NCBI GenBank assembly: GCA_038213375.1
Contig: JBBQTB010000021.1
Span: 26,665 to 90,664 of the forward strand
Source: JAAUTT01 sp038213375
Lineage (GTDB): Bacteria; Bacteroidota; Bacteroidia; Bacteroidales; JAAUTT01
Direction: 5' to 3'
DNA length: 64,000 nucleotides
This document shows positions 44,217-53,594 of the stretch, one piece after another (positions within the stretch are counted from its first letter, which is position 1; every line of letters begins with the position of its first letter). Made by a program: the position numbers and the translations under genes. The notes under the pieces were generated by a model. The model worked only from the letters and a program-made list of their open reading frames with translations, had not been told where the DNA came from and did no database searches.

Positions 44217-45044
44217 CTATTTTAGTGGTACATAACCCACTTCTAAAACCCACTTCTGTCCTTCAGCTGAAAGAATATAACTCAAGAAAGGGTTCACTGT
44301 TTTTTCAATGGATTTTAAATAATAAATATAAAGAGGACGAGTAATAGGATACGACTTGTTTTTTGCATTTTCAACAGTTGGTTCAACATACGTTTTTCCT
44401 TTGTCGAAGGATACTTTTAACGCTTTCACTGATTTCTCAACATAAGCAAGTCCAACATATCCAATAGCGCCCTTGGTTTGTCCAACACTTTGAATAATGG
44501 CTCCTGTTGCTGGCATTGATAATACAGAAGAAGCAAAATTTTTATTGTTTAAAACATGTTCTTTAAAAAATTCGTAAGTTCCCGAGCTTGTTTCTCTCGA
44601 ATAAACTACAATGGTCATATCATCACCACCAACTTCTTTCCAGTTTTTGGTTTTGCCGGTGAAAATACCTTCGAGTTGTTCGCGGGTTAACTGGCCAATT
44701 TTGTTTGAAGGATTAACAACTACTGAAAGAGCATCATTAGCAAATATTTTTTCTGTAAAAGCCTTGGCAGCATCCTGCATTTTTAGTTTTTCGTCAAGTT
44801 TCATTTTTCGTGAGGCCATAGCAACCTCAGTTGTTCCGGTAATGAGAGATCCTAATCCAACACCTGAACCTCCACCAGTTACCATAATGGAAGTATTGGA
44901 ATTCTTTTTCATGAATTCTTCACTTTCCTTCAGTATAACAGGTAGGCAAGTGTCGCTGCCTTTAATTTTGAAGGATGTTTTCTGAGCCTCGATAGTATTG
45001 ATGCTTATAATTAAAGCAATTGCGATATAAAATAATTTTTTCAT
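44217..45044 (-). CDS. pstS: Periplasmic phosphate-binding protein PstS
   Basis: Solute-binding protein of 275 residues with a signal peptide ending TIEAQ (about 21). The phosphate-binding signatures are present: IKGSDTCLPV in strand 1, GGGSGVGLGSLI, VVYSRETSSGTYEFF with the SSGT loop, and GAIGYVGLAYV. It collects inorganic phosphate for PstCAB. It has its own promoter region 3' of the porin gene, with two perfect TTAACA hexamers 11 bp apart (45115-45131). The gene is shorter than E. coli PstS, as usual in Bacteroidota. Confidence 0.95.
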   Translation of the reverse strand: MKKLFYIAIALIISINTIEAQKTSFKIKGSDTCLPVILKESEEFMKKNSNTSIMVTGGGSGVGLGSLITGTTEVAMASRKMKLDEKLKMQDAAKAFTEKIFANDALSVVVNPSNKIGQLTREQLEGIFTGKTKNWKEVGGDDMTIVVYSRETSSGTYEFFKEHVLNNKNFASSVLSMPATGAIIQSVGQTKGAIGYVGLAYVEKSVKALKVSFDKGKTYVEPTVENAKNKSYPITRPLYIYYLKSIEKTVNPFLSYILSAEGQKWVLEVGYVPLK

Positions 45045-45114
45045 AATATATTTTTAAGAGTTCATATTATAAAAGCAAAGAAAAACATTCTACTTTGCTT
45101 GATTATTATCTAAT

Positions 45115-45131
45115 TGTTAATAAATTGTTAA
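45115..45131 (-). promoter_or_regulatory. Pho-box-like tandem repeat before pstS
   Basis: On the minus strand the sequence reads TTAACA-N5-TTAACA, then N5-ATAATA. This is the same 11-bp direct-repeat layout as the PhoP box of Bacillus subtilis and the Pho box of E. coli. It lies about 71-87 bp upstream of the pstS ATG. Confidence 0.65.
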
Positions 45132-45138
45132 GATTTAA

Positions 45139-46389
45139 TTAGAACTTGTATTGCAAACGAACGGTGAATAGATTGTCTTTCAAATCCTGAGTAAACCCGC
45201 TAATACCTGTTTTCTCGTTGGTTACCTTGTCGTAATAGAAGGTCATTTTTATATTAGAATCCAAACGAATTGCATAACCTAACCCTAACGTTGAGTATTT
45301 AACATCGGCTTTCGAGAAACCATTTGCTGCAACAATCTCGTTTCCACTAACAGCGGTATTAGGATCATAAATATCGTACTTGACAACGATAGAGTGACGG
45401 GATTGTAGAATATTTTGTACAAAATAAACGTATAATCCGGCAGCTGGCCTTGTCGCAGCTACATCTGTCGCAGAAATTGCATTTGTTGGGCTGGATGAGC
45501 TTTTCAGGGTACCGGCTTGTCTACCAAAAACATATTCACCTCTAAAGGTTGACATACCCAAAGCATTATCGAGCGATGCCTGAAAATCAAAACCCGTGAT
45601 TTCACGAATAACTCTGGCTCCTTTGTCGGCTGTGGTAGTACCAAAAGATTTTATACTATTTTCAGTCCAGTTACCGGCCCAGGTAGCGTTGGTATTAGCA
45701 AAACCACCCCAGTAATACGAGGCGCCTCCACTAAGTTTTAGTTTCTCATTCATAATCGATTTTGAGAAGTTGATACGGCCAATAAAATCTTTGTATTTAT
45801 CAGTTTCACCAGCGATACCGTTCCCTGCAACTATGGCAAAATCAAGTTTTATAAAATTCCAGCGTGATGTTTTTGGAGCTTGCAAAGTAAGCATGGCACC
45901 CAGGTCGCGTTCTTTTTGCATCAGAGTTGTTGTGAACATAGAACGTTCCGGACTTTCGCGGTTGCTTGACGAATACTCAATTTCATAACCAAATGGACGG
46001 TTAAATAAACCGGCAGTTAAGGTCACTGCTTTGGTAAAGGGATCGGTAAATTTTGCATAGACATCCTTTACTCCAACACCACCTTCGGTAATGTCCATTT
46101 GAACTACATACTGGTTAAGAGGATTGCTGCTGTAGGCAAATTTAATACGGCCACGTCGAACCTGAAATTTCTTATCGTAATTGGGACCAAAGCCATTTAC
46201 AGAATCAGTAAACACTCCTTGCGCCTGCATATAACCCGTAATTTTCAGGTTCTTAATTAAGCTTAATTCGCTTTGAATTTTTTCAAGAATAGCTTGGATG
46301 GTGTCGACTGGTTGTTTTTCTTGTGCAAATGAGTTGGTCGAAATCAATAAACTGGTCAGAAACAAAAATGCAATAAAGATTTTTTTCAT
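45139..46389 (-). CDS. Phosphate-selective porin O/P family protein
   Basis: Outer-membrane beta-barrel of about 416 residues. A signal peptide ending NSFAQ and a short coiled-coil stretch (TIQAILEKIQSELSLIKNL) are followed by the OprO/OprP-type start KITGYMQAQGVF and the RRGRIKFAYSSNPLNQYVVQMDIT strand pair. PFGYEIEYSSSNRESPERS is typical of the family, and the last strand ends in Phe (VRLQYKF). The start ATG 46387-46389 fits the signal peptide; 19 further codons upstream are probably untranslated. Its position upstream of pstS, together with a Pho-box-like repeat, indicates phosphate diffusion across the outer membrane. Confidence 0.88.
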   Translation of the reverse strand: MKKIFIAFLFLTSLLISTNSFAQEKQPVDTIQAILEKIQSELSLIKNLKITGYMQAQGVFTDSVNGFGPNYDKKFQVRRGRIKFAYSSNPLNQYVVQMDITEGGVGVKDVYAKFTDPFTKAVTLTAGLFNRPFGYEIEYSSSNRESPERSMFTTTLMQKERDLGAMLTLQAPKTSRWNFIKLDFAIVAGNGIAGETDKYKDFIGRINFSKSIMNEKLKLSGGASYYWGGFANTNATWAGNWTENSIKSFGTTTADKGARVIREITGFDFQASLDNALGMSTFRGEYVFGRQAGTLKSSSSPTNAISATDVAATRPAAGLYVYFVQNILQSRHSIVVKYDIYDPNTAVSGNEIVAANGFSKADVKYSTLGLGYAIRLDSNIKMTFYYDKVTNEKTGISGFTQDLKDNLFTVRLQYKF

Positions 46390-46499
46390 AAATAATAAAA
46401 GTTTAATTTGGTTTGATTCTTTCATTATGCAAATTAACCTTCCCAATATTTCCTTATCATTACCGTAATATTACTAATAAGTTAAATAAATTTAAAGTA

Positions 46500-46516
46500 T
46501 ATTAAGATAATCTTAA
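46500..46516 (-). promoter_or_regulatory. Pho-box-like tandem repeat before the porin gene
   Basis: On the minus strand TTAAGA-N5-TTAATA, 11 bp apart, with a looser third element (TAAATT) in phase. It is about 111 bp upstream of the porin ATG. Weaker than the pstS and 61842 sites because the region is very AT-rich. Confidence 0.5.
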
Positions 46517-46530
46517 GTTTGTTTGCAATA

Positions 46531-46566
46531 AAGAAGCCTCAGGGATAATAATCACTGAGGCTTCTT
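46531..46566. terminator. Perfect 12-bp hairpin between the lyxose isomerase gene and the porin
   Basis: AAGAAGCCTCAG (46531-46542) and CTGAGGCTTCTT (46555-46566) pair without mismatch around a 12-nt loop. On the minus strand it would terminate the GH2-lyxose isomerase transcript upstream of the Pho-regulated porin promoter. The following T tract is weak. Confidence 0.65.
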
Positions 46567-46659
46567 TAATTTTGAAAAACAATTATTATGAGTATTTGAT
46601 TTTGTTGAATGGATAAAAAGCTTTCTCTCTAATTCATCATTATAAAAACTTGTGAAAGG

Positions 46660-47352
46660 TTAAGTTTGACTTTGTTTTTGAACTATTTTTAGATAATCAC
46701 TACAAAGCAGATAGATGGGCAATTCATCTTCATCAATTTTTTGATTAGCGCCTAAGGGTTCAAGAAATCTATTTTCATTTTTATCGTCGTTTACTTTAGA
46801 TACAATTCCGATAAGAGCGGGTTCTTTTTCAGCCCAGAAGCGATGATAAACAAGTGGTTCCAGTGTAATGCTTTCGCCCGGAGTGAGGGTAATCATACTT
46901 CCTCCGGCAATTGTTCGGCTTACACCGTCTAATTGAACTTTTAAATTTTCATTCGAGAGCTCACCATTTTTGTCAGATTTCCATAATTCAATTACTAAAT
47001 CGCCACCACCCCGATTGATGATATCTTCCATTTTGTTCAGATGAAAATGCATCGGGATAATTTGTTGGATCTTTACCATCATAATTTTTTCACAGTATGC
47101 CTTTGAATACATGGAGTTGCCAAAATTTCCGTTGCGAATGGTATACAAAACCAATCCTTCTTTGAGGAAATTTCCTTTTCCAAAATCGGTAATATCCCAT
47201 CCAAGGCAATTGTCGAAAATTTCCTGATATTCTTTTCCGGTTGCTTTCCATTGCATTGGCGAAAAATAGGCCCATTGTGGCAGGTAAAATTGCTGAGATG
47301 TAAAAAACACCATCGTCTCCTTAATGTAATGGTTTATTTCCGACCGTTTCAT
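46660..47352 (-). CDS. D-lyxose ketol-isomerase
   Basis: Cupin-fold isomerase of 230 residues. The opening MKRSEINHYIKE and the WAYFSPMQWKATG segment are typical of D-lyxose isomerases; the metal site is in MHFHLNKMEDIINRGGG (two His and Glu) with a further His in LVYHRFWAE. The enzymes interconvert D-lyxose and D-xylulose and also D-mannose and D-fructose. It is 57 bp downstream of two beta-mannosidase-like genes on the same strand, so mannose to fructose conversion is an attractive role in this operon. That role is inferred from context. Confidence 0.85.
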   Translation of the reverse strand: MKRSEINHYIKETMVFFTSQQFYLPQWAYFSPMQWKATGKEYQEIFDNCLGWDITDFGKGNFLKEGLVLYTIRNGNFGNSMYSKAYCEKIMMVKIQQIIPMHFHLNKMEDIINRGGGDLVIELWKSDKNGELSNENLKVQLDGVSRTIAGGSMITLTPGESITLEPLVYHRFWAEKEPALIGIVSKVNDDKNENRFLEPLGANQKIDEDELPIYLLCSDYLKIVQKQSQT

Positions 47353-47409
47353 ATGTTGAATGTTTTAAGTTTTATGTGATCAAAAAACCAAATTTCCGGA
47401 AGTACAGCA

Positions 47410-49992
47410 TTAGTAACTTTCATCTAAGGTAGTTATTTTTAAGTCATTTTTAAAATCTTCTTTGCTTCCGGGATAAGTAACAGTGATGGTTTTTTCGTTC
47501 CCCGGGATCAGATCAATGTTGTTTTCTGAAAACATGGCAATTTTCGCCTTTGTATCAAGGAATAGATTTTTTGCAAGTTTGTCCGTTTTAAGAATCATAG
47601 TATACTTATTTTCTGATCCATTAATTTCGTAGGTGACATCAGGGACAGGTAAATCGAGAAATTTAGGAGATGTAAAATATAATATATTTTCGGAAATAAC
47701 TCTTGAAGAATTTTCTAACTGCGCTCTAAGCAGCAATTTTTGTTTTGATGCATCCGGGCATATTTTAAATTGTCTTATATTCCAAATCAAGGTTGTGGAG
47801 TTTCCTGGCAAAACCACATTTATGGATATCTTGTTGACAATTTTTCCATTGAAATCCATTGTTTGAATTTTCAGAATGGCGTTTATATCCCTTAAAGAGT
47901 CGTTTACTCCGTATATATTAATTTTTCCGTTTTCTGAAACCGGAATAACATGGATATTCGAAAAAGCCTTTTTTACAGCATATTGTGCCGGCTTCCAATT
48001 TCCGTAATAATCAATTGTCGACCAAGATATTGCAGGCCAACAATCATTAATTTGTCTATAAAGTGAACCCATACAAATACCCCTATTGATACGGTGATGT
48101 TCAATAGCGTTTTTAAGGGCTTCTGCCTGCATTATCTGACTTAGATATACAAATGATTCAAAATTGGGAGGGTCGTTGTAATACATTTGTATATAATCCA
48201 TAATCATATCGTTTCCGTTTATGTTCGGACTTATCATTGGCAAATCACTTCTCTGACGGAATTTCATTTGGGGGGATTGGACATTTTCATCTTCAGATAT
48301 CGAAAATGCATTCATTGTGCTAATTGCAGGAAATGATTGCATACCATATTCGCTTACGAATCTCCCAACATTTGTTGAATAACTGGCAAATGGAGCCGAA
48401 TTGTACCAAACATTCCAATCATGAATGTTGCCGGACTTTTTATTATTCGCCATTGCGGAATTGTCTGGCAAGTAGGGTAGGTGAGGAGAGTATTTTTTTA
48501 CAATTTCTGATAATATTGAATTGTAAATATATGATTTATCAGTTAAGCTATAATTATCAACCTGCTTTTTTGAAACTTCTTTATTTTCAAGATATTTAGC
48601 ACTATAATTTCCACTCCATAGCGCCATGCATGGATTATTTCTCAATCGACATACATTTTCAATAGCTTCTTTTTTTATGTTTTCAATTTCGGAAGTATCA
48701 TTTGGTAAAGAAATATCCTCAAGCATAAAATCCTGCCAAACCAGAATTCCGTGTTCATTGCACAAATCATAAAACTCGTCATTCTCGTATATTCCACTTG
48801 CCTGAATTCTAAGCATATTCATGTTCGAAGACACAACGTCTTCTATCAGCTTCTGGTAACGTTCTTTCTTAAAACGACCTGAAAGCATATCTAACGGATA
48901 ATAGTTGGCACCCTTCATAAAAAGAGGAATGCCATTCAACTTAAAGTAGAAGGAACAGCCAATAGAATCTAAATCCTGAACCAGTTCCAGTTTTCTTATA
49001 CCAAATTTATTGATACGGCTATTTACTAATACGTTATCTTTCCAAAGTTCTATTTTAAGTTTATAGAGGTAGTGCGATCCCATTCCGTTGCACCACCATA
49101 ATGTTGGTTTAGCTATTTGAAAATCAAATGTATTTTGATTTTTTCCTTTAGTTATTAAAATTGGAAGGGCTTTTCCAATCTGCTCTTCATCAATAATTAT
49201 CTTTAAGCTGTAGTTTCCAGCTTCCATGGCTAAAACATCCACTAATACCGTATAATCTGCAACCTCATTCGAAATATTTTTAGGTTGAATATAAACATCT
49301 AAAATTTTAGCAGTATTCCATGCTTGGATGCTTATTGGCCGCCAAATTCCAGCGTTAATTATCCGGGGATTACTTTCAGTTCCAAAATGGTAACGAGCTT
49401 TTCGAATTGCTGACCTTGAAGTATCCAATTGTGGGGTTAAGTTGATGATATTAATTGGTTGTTTATCAAATGATATTATGGTTGATAATTCTTTTAAAAA
49501 AAATACAATCCGCAAGTTATTCCCACGTTCCTTCAATGTTTTCTTACATTTTACATCCCAAGAACGAAACATATTATCAGATTCCAATATCAGAGAGTCA
49601 TTAAGGTAAACATCGGCATAGGTGTCAAGTCCTGCAAAATGAAGAAGAACTTCATCATTTTTCATTACATCCTGAGGCACGTCAAACGTGGTTTGGTATT
49701 CCCAGTTTTCTTGTGCTATCCAGTTTATTGAATCAGCATTGGAACGAAAATAGGGGTCATTAATCAAATGATTATTATAAAGGTCAGAAACCAGATCTCC
49801 CGGCACTATCGCCTTGTACCATGATGTATCGCTGGAAATTCTAAATTTCCAATCACTTTCAAGTAAAATTTCGACTGATTTGGGAACTGATTTTTTTTTA
49901 CAAGAATAACTTACACAAAACAAGATGGCAATAAGGTATAAGAACTTATTACTAAAAATGTAAAAAAATGAAACTCTGTAACGTTTAAGCAT
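47410..49992 (-). CDS. GH2 beta-mannosidase-like lipoprotein, acid/base residue missing
   Basis: Exported protein of 860 residues with a lipoprotein-type signal (LFCVSYSC). It follows the full GH2 beta-mannosidase plan: jelly-roll sugar-binding domain (WKFRISSD to FFLKELS), immunoglobulin-like domain, TIM barrel (MNMLRIQASGIYENDEFYDL, HGILVWQDFMLE) and C-terminal sandwiches. The nucleophile motif SEYGMQSFP is intact (Glu about 548), but the acid/base motif, WCGNNE in active relatives, reads WSGNYS, with Ser at about 464. Retaining hydrolysis should be badly impaired. It is a tandem paralogue of the next gene (24 bp apart), whose lesion is the opposite. Still open and full length, so not a simple pseudogene. 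Confidence 0.88.
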   Translation of the reverse strand: MLKRYRVSFFYIFSNKFLYLIAILFCVSYSCKKKSVPKSVEILLESDWKFRISSDTSWYKAIVPGDLVSDLYNNHLINDPYFRSNADSINWIAQENWEYQTTFDVPQDVMKNDEVLLHFAGLDTYADVYLNDSLILESDNMFRSWDVKCKKTLKERGNNLRIVFFLKELSTIISFDKQPINIINLTPQLDTSRSAIRKARYHFGTESNPRIINAGIWRPISIQAWNTAKILDVYIQPKNISNEVADYTVLVDVLAMEAGNYSLKIIIDEEQIGKALPILITKGKNQNTFDFQIAKPTLWWCNGMGSHYLYKLKIELWKDNVLVNSRINKFGIRKLELVQDLDSIGCSFYFKLNGIPLFMKGANYYPLDMLSGRFKKERYQKLIEDVVSSNMNMLRIQASGIYENDEFYDLCNEHGILVWQDFMLEDISLPNDTSEIENIKKEAIENVCRLRNNPCMALWSGNYSAKYLENKEVSKKQVDNYSLTDKSYIYNSILSEIVKKYSPHLPYLPDNSAMANNKKSGNIHDWNVWYNSAPFASYSTNVGRFVSEYGMQSFPAISTMNAFSISEDENVQSPQMKFRQRSDLPMISPNINGNDMIMDYIQMYYNDPPNFESFVYLSQIMQAEALKNAIEHHRINRGICMGSLYRQINDCWPAISWSTIDYYGNWKPAQYAVKKAFSNIHVIPVSENGKINIYGVNDSLRDINAILKIQTMDFNGKIVNKISINVVLPGNSTTLIWNIRQFKICPDASKQKLLLRAQLENSSRVISENILYFTSPKFLDLPVPDVTYEINGSENKYTMILKTDKLAKNLFLDTKAKIAMFSENNIDLIPGNEKTITVTYPGSKEDFKNDLKITTLDESY

Positions 49993-50016
49993 TTTTAAAA
50001 AAAAAGTTTATTTATA

Positions 50017-52566
50017 TTATTGGACGTCAAATAATGAAGTTATTTTTAAGTCGCGAATTAATTCAGCTTTGTTTCCGCTGTAACGAACATTAATCTTAGT
50101 TCGTTTTCCCGGTAAAAGATCGAAATTGTTATCTGCAAATGTGCTCTCCTTAATGTTGGTTTCCAGATAAATGTTTTTTGCCAATACATTCGATTTTAAA
50201 ACAAGATTGTATCCTTTTACTGCCTCATTTATAACAATATCAATATTTGCCTTTGGAAGAAGTAGGTTTTTTGGTTCGGTAAAATACAAGATATTATGCG
50301 ACAGCATTTTGTTTGGTTGATTTAACTGTACTACCAGACAACACTTTTTTTTGTTGGTATTCGCGAGAACCATTGTTTCATTAATCGAAAGAACTATTGA
50401 AGATGTGTTTGCTTCAATTTTAACTGGTATTTGTTTTACATATAAGACTTTACCGTAAAAATCAATTAGTTTTACAAGTAATATGGCCTCTGTATCTTTA
50501 TGCAAATCGCTTATAACCTGTATATTAATGTTGTTTTTTTCTCTAATGGGAACTACCAATATTGGAGAAAAAGCATCCCGAACCGAATAATGTGCTAGTT
50601 TCCAGCGGCCATAATAATCAACTGTTGACCATGACATGGTTGGCCAGCAATCGTTTAATTGCCAGTACATTGATCCCATGCATTTGGGCATTGACTTTCG
50701 GTGGCTTTCGATGGCAATTTTCAGGGCCTCTGCCTGCATTACCTGGCTTATATATACCATAGATTTAAAGGTTCTTGGCTCATGGTAATACTTTTTGATG
50801 TATTCCATAATTATATCATTTCCATTCATTTTTGGGCTAATCCAGGGTAAAAAACTTCGTTGCTTAAAATCCATCAACGAGGAATGTATTTGTTGATCGG
50901 ATTTTTGGCTAAAGCTATTTATAGTTTTCATGCATGGAAATGATTGCATACCATAATCGCTAACAAATCGGCCTGAGTTTTTGACATAATCCTGAACGGG
51001 AGCATTACCGGACCATATATTCCAGTTGTGCGTTTCCCCCGATTTCGAATAGTGCATGCGGTTACTTTCAGCTGATTGGGAAGAAGCCCAATAATCAGTT
51101 TCCGGATCGTTTGTTTTAACTGTTTCAGGTAAAATTTGATAGATTAAATTTTCGTAATCTGTCCTTGACTTTTTAGAAATATCCTTAGTAAAAAGGTTTT
51201 CGTTATTTCCACACCACAAGGCCAAACAGGCATGATTTCTAAGTCGTTGTATATTTTCCGTAGCTTCCAGCCGCATATTTACCAGGTTAGCGCTATCAAT
51301 TGGTTGCGTCGAACAGACAAATATAAAATCCTGCCATACCAGAATTCCATTTTCATCACAAAGATCATAAAACAGATCGTTTTCGTAGATGGCACCTCCC
51401 CATACCCGAATCATGTTCATATTTGCATCTCTGGCATCCTCTATCACTCGTTTATATGTTTCATTGGAAACCTGCGTTGTAAGAATATTAGCTGGTACAT
51501 AGGTAGCTCCTTTCATGAAAACTGGAACATTGTTTAGTTTAAAATAAAAACTCTCTCCAATGGAATCTTTTTTATGCACTAATTCCAGCTTTCGTATTCC
51601 AAGACGCGATTGGTTCTCATGAATAACTGTATTTCCTAGTTTTAAGCGAAAAGTAATATGATAAAGATAAGGCACTCCCAAACCATTACTCCACCATAAT
51701 TTGGGATGATCAATTGAAAATAAAATACGCTGATTGTTTATACCTTTTTTTAATGTTATTTCGCCTGAAACTTTTGTTGGTTTATTGTTGATAATTAGAT
51801 CGTAACCTATTTTCTGGTTAGATTTAGAATTAATTTTACAATCCAAACTATATTGAGCATATTTTTCTAAAATTTGTTTGGGTTGATAGTATACGCTTAT
51901 TATCTTAGCAGAGGACCAAGCTTGCAAATGAATTTGCCTCCATATTCCGCTGGTAACCAATCGCGGACTCCAATCCAATCCAAAATGAAAAGGCGCTTTA
52001 CGTGTAAAAACAGTCGTTTGGCATCCGTTTGTTGTTGTTTCCTTAGATGTTGGCTTTATATACGGAACATTATTCAGTTTTTGCATTCCTGTTTTTATCG
52101 GAGAATGAAAATAAATCTTCAATAGATTGTGCTTTTCCTTGATTTTTGATTTGCAATTTACTTCATACGAACGAAACATGTTATCGGTTTTAGCAATAAC
52201 TGAATCGTTTAGGTAAACATCTGCGTAAGTATCCAATCCATCAAAGCAAAGAATAATAGCATCCTGTTCTAAAATATTGGCACTTACATCAAAAGTGGTT
52301 TGGTATTCCCAATCTTCATTTTCAATCCATTGAATCTGTTTTTCGTTCATCCGATAAAACGGGTCGGCAATTTTTTTATTTTTGAATAAATCAGATATAA
52401 CACCCCCTGGTACCTGAGCAGGTAGCCATTGCTTATCTCCTGCTTTTCGGAATTGCCAATTTTCAATTATCGGACGATCATAGAAAATTTGATCATCCTT
52501 AGAGCTGCAGGAAATGGCTGTAAAAATGAAAAATAAGATAGTCAGAATCTTCCAGGACTGAATCAT
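50017..52566 (-). CDS. GH2 beta-mannosidase-like lipoprotein, nucleophile Glu replaced by Asp
   Basis: Exported protein of about 849 residues with a lipoprotein signal (FIFTAISC). Same domain order as its downstream paralogue. The acid/base motif LWCGNNENLF is intact (Glu about 456), and the barrel has NMIRVWGGAIYENDLFYDL as in active beta-mannosidases. The nucleophile motif reads SDYGMQSFP: Asp at about 537 where Glu is expected. In retaining glycosidases Glu to Asp at this site usually lowers activity strongly. I start at ATG 52564-52566; the longer frame needs GTG 52594-52596. Transcribed with the next GH2 gene and the lyxose isomerase. Exo-beta-glucosaminidase or another GH2 activity is possible. 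Confidence 0.88.
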   Translation of the reverse strand: MIQSWKILTILFFIFTAISCSSKDDQIFYDRPIIENWQFRKAGDKQWLPAQVPGGVISDLFKNKKIADPFYRMNEKQIQWIENEDWEYQTTFDVSANILEQDAIILCFDGLDTYADVYLNDSVIAKTDNMFRSYEVNCKSKIKEKHNLLKIYFHSPIKTGMQKLNNVPYIKPTSKETTTNGCQTTVFTRKAPFHFGLDWSPRLVTSGIWRQIHLQAWSSAKIISVYYQPKQILEKYAQYSLDCKINSKSNQKIGYDLIINNKPTKVSGEITLKKGINNQRILFSIDHPKLWWSNGLGVPYLYHITFRLKLGNTVIHENQSRLGIRKLELVHKKDSIGESFYFKLNNVPVFMKGATYVPANILTTQVSNETYKRVIEDARDANMNMIRVWGGAIYENDLFYDLCDENGILVWQDFIFVCSTQPIDSANLVNMRLEATENIQRLRNHACLALWCGNNENLFTKDISKKSRTDYENLIYQILPETVKTNDPETDYWASSQSAESNRMHYSKSGETHNWNIWSGNAPVQDYVKNSGRFVSDYGMQSFPCMKTINSFSQKSDQQIHSSLMDFKQRSFLPWISPKMNGNDIIMEYIKKYYHEPRTFKSMVYISQVMQAEALKIAIESHRKSMPKCMGSMYWQLNDCWPTMSWSTVDYYGRWKLAHYSVRDAFSPILVVPIREKNNINIQVISDLHKDTEAILLVKLIDFYGKVLYVKQIPVKIEANTSSIVLSINETMVLANTNKKKCCLVVQLNQPNKMLSHNILYFTEPKNLLLPKANIDIVINEAVKGYNLVLKSNVLAKNIYLETNIKESTFADNNFDLLPGKRTKINVRYSGNKAELIRDLKITSLFDVQ

Positions 52567-52707
52567 AGAAATTGTAATGGGTTTAGATGATATCACAACA
52601 CAAAAATAGGGAACTTTTTGAGTAAGATTTCACTTTTTAATTTTTTCAGGAAACATAAAAACATTACTGCACACATTATATAAGTTGTTTTGGGCAATAT
52701 AAAAAGG

Positions 52708-53469
52708 TTATATGTACCAATCGCCGGGTTTACATTCAGCAAGTTCAATCAAAAAATCTCCTATTTGAGTAATTGTTTTATCAATATATATTTTACCTTT
52801 TTCAGGAGTAGATTTTGAAGGGTCACCGATACCTGTATCCGAAGTAACTTTTGTCCATTCGCGGGGCGCCCAAGCCCATCCTTCGCGGATTGCGTTAAAC
52901 CGATAATTTTTGTGAGCCCCGTTTCCTGCTTCAGAAAGAGGTAAAACAAGGTTAGGTTCAATTATTTGCATTATACTGGTTTCCATTTCACTTGCGTGAT
53001 CTCCAATATCTTCAAAATAAGTGTTCATTGGCAGGACCTTATACCAATTTACCTGACAAATAAAGAAATCGGGATATATTCCCAGAAATTCTCTGATCAT
53101 TTGCTTAAAATCGTTTCCTCCGTGACTATTTAAAATAACAAGTTTATTAATAGAGTGGAAGGTAAGACTTTGTATAATGTCCTTTAGAATAGTAAATTGG
53201 GTAGACGGATTAATATTGATGGTAATAGGGATATCGAATTGGCCTGTATTAACCCCAAATGGAATTACAGGCAAAACCAATGTTTGAATATCCCGGTTCC
53301 ATGCATATTCTGCTGATTTTATGGCAAAATACTCACTTTCATATATATCGGTTCCATAGGGTAAATGATAGTTGTGAGCTTCTATTGCTCCCCATGGCAA
53401 TATAGCAACTTTATAAGAATATTTTTTTAAATTTTTCAGAGAAATTTCCTTTAAAATGTATGGTTTCAT
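52708..53469 (-). CDS. Creatininase-family metal-dependent amidohydrolase
   Basis: About 253 residues of the creatininase fold. Metal ligands are visible in order: Glu and His in LPWGAIEAHNYHLPYGTD (with the Asp), His in LNSHGGND and Glu in HASEMETSIMQ. The family includes creatininase, the riboflavin-pathway FAPy deformylase of archaea and the mycofactocin protein MftE. No companion gene identifies the substrate. It is the first gene of the minus-strand run ahead of two GH2 genes (142 bp gap) and may open that operon. ATG 53467-53469 is chosen over TTG 53491-53493. Confidence 0.85.
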   Translation of the reverse strand: MKPYILKEISLKNLKKYSYKVAILPWGAIEAHNYHLPYGTDIYESEYFAIKSAEYAWNRDIQTLVLPVIPFGVNTGQFDIPITININPSTQFTILKDIIQSLTFHSINKLVILNSHGGNDFKQMIREFLGIYPDFFICQVNWYKVLPMNTYFEDIGDHASEMETSIMQIIEPNLVLPLSEAGNGAHKNYRFNAIREGWAWAPREWTKVTSDTGIGDPSKSTPEKGKIYIDKTITQIGDFLIELAECKPGDWYI

Positions 53470-53594
53470 ACTATATTTTGTTTTATAGATCAATGTTTTT
53501 GATTAATCCGTTATAAAAATAGTAATTACAAATCATTAGTCTGCAATACGCTAATAATAAACTGGTAAAACATTACAAAAGAACTTTATCGTTA

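Noticed and set aside
46502..46516. Palindrome TTAAGAT-A-ATCTTAA as a dimeric repressor site before the porin
   Set aside because: The same bases fit better as two direct hexamers of the 11-bp Pho-like array, which recurs before three other genes.
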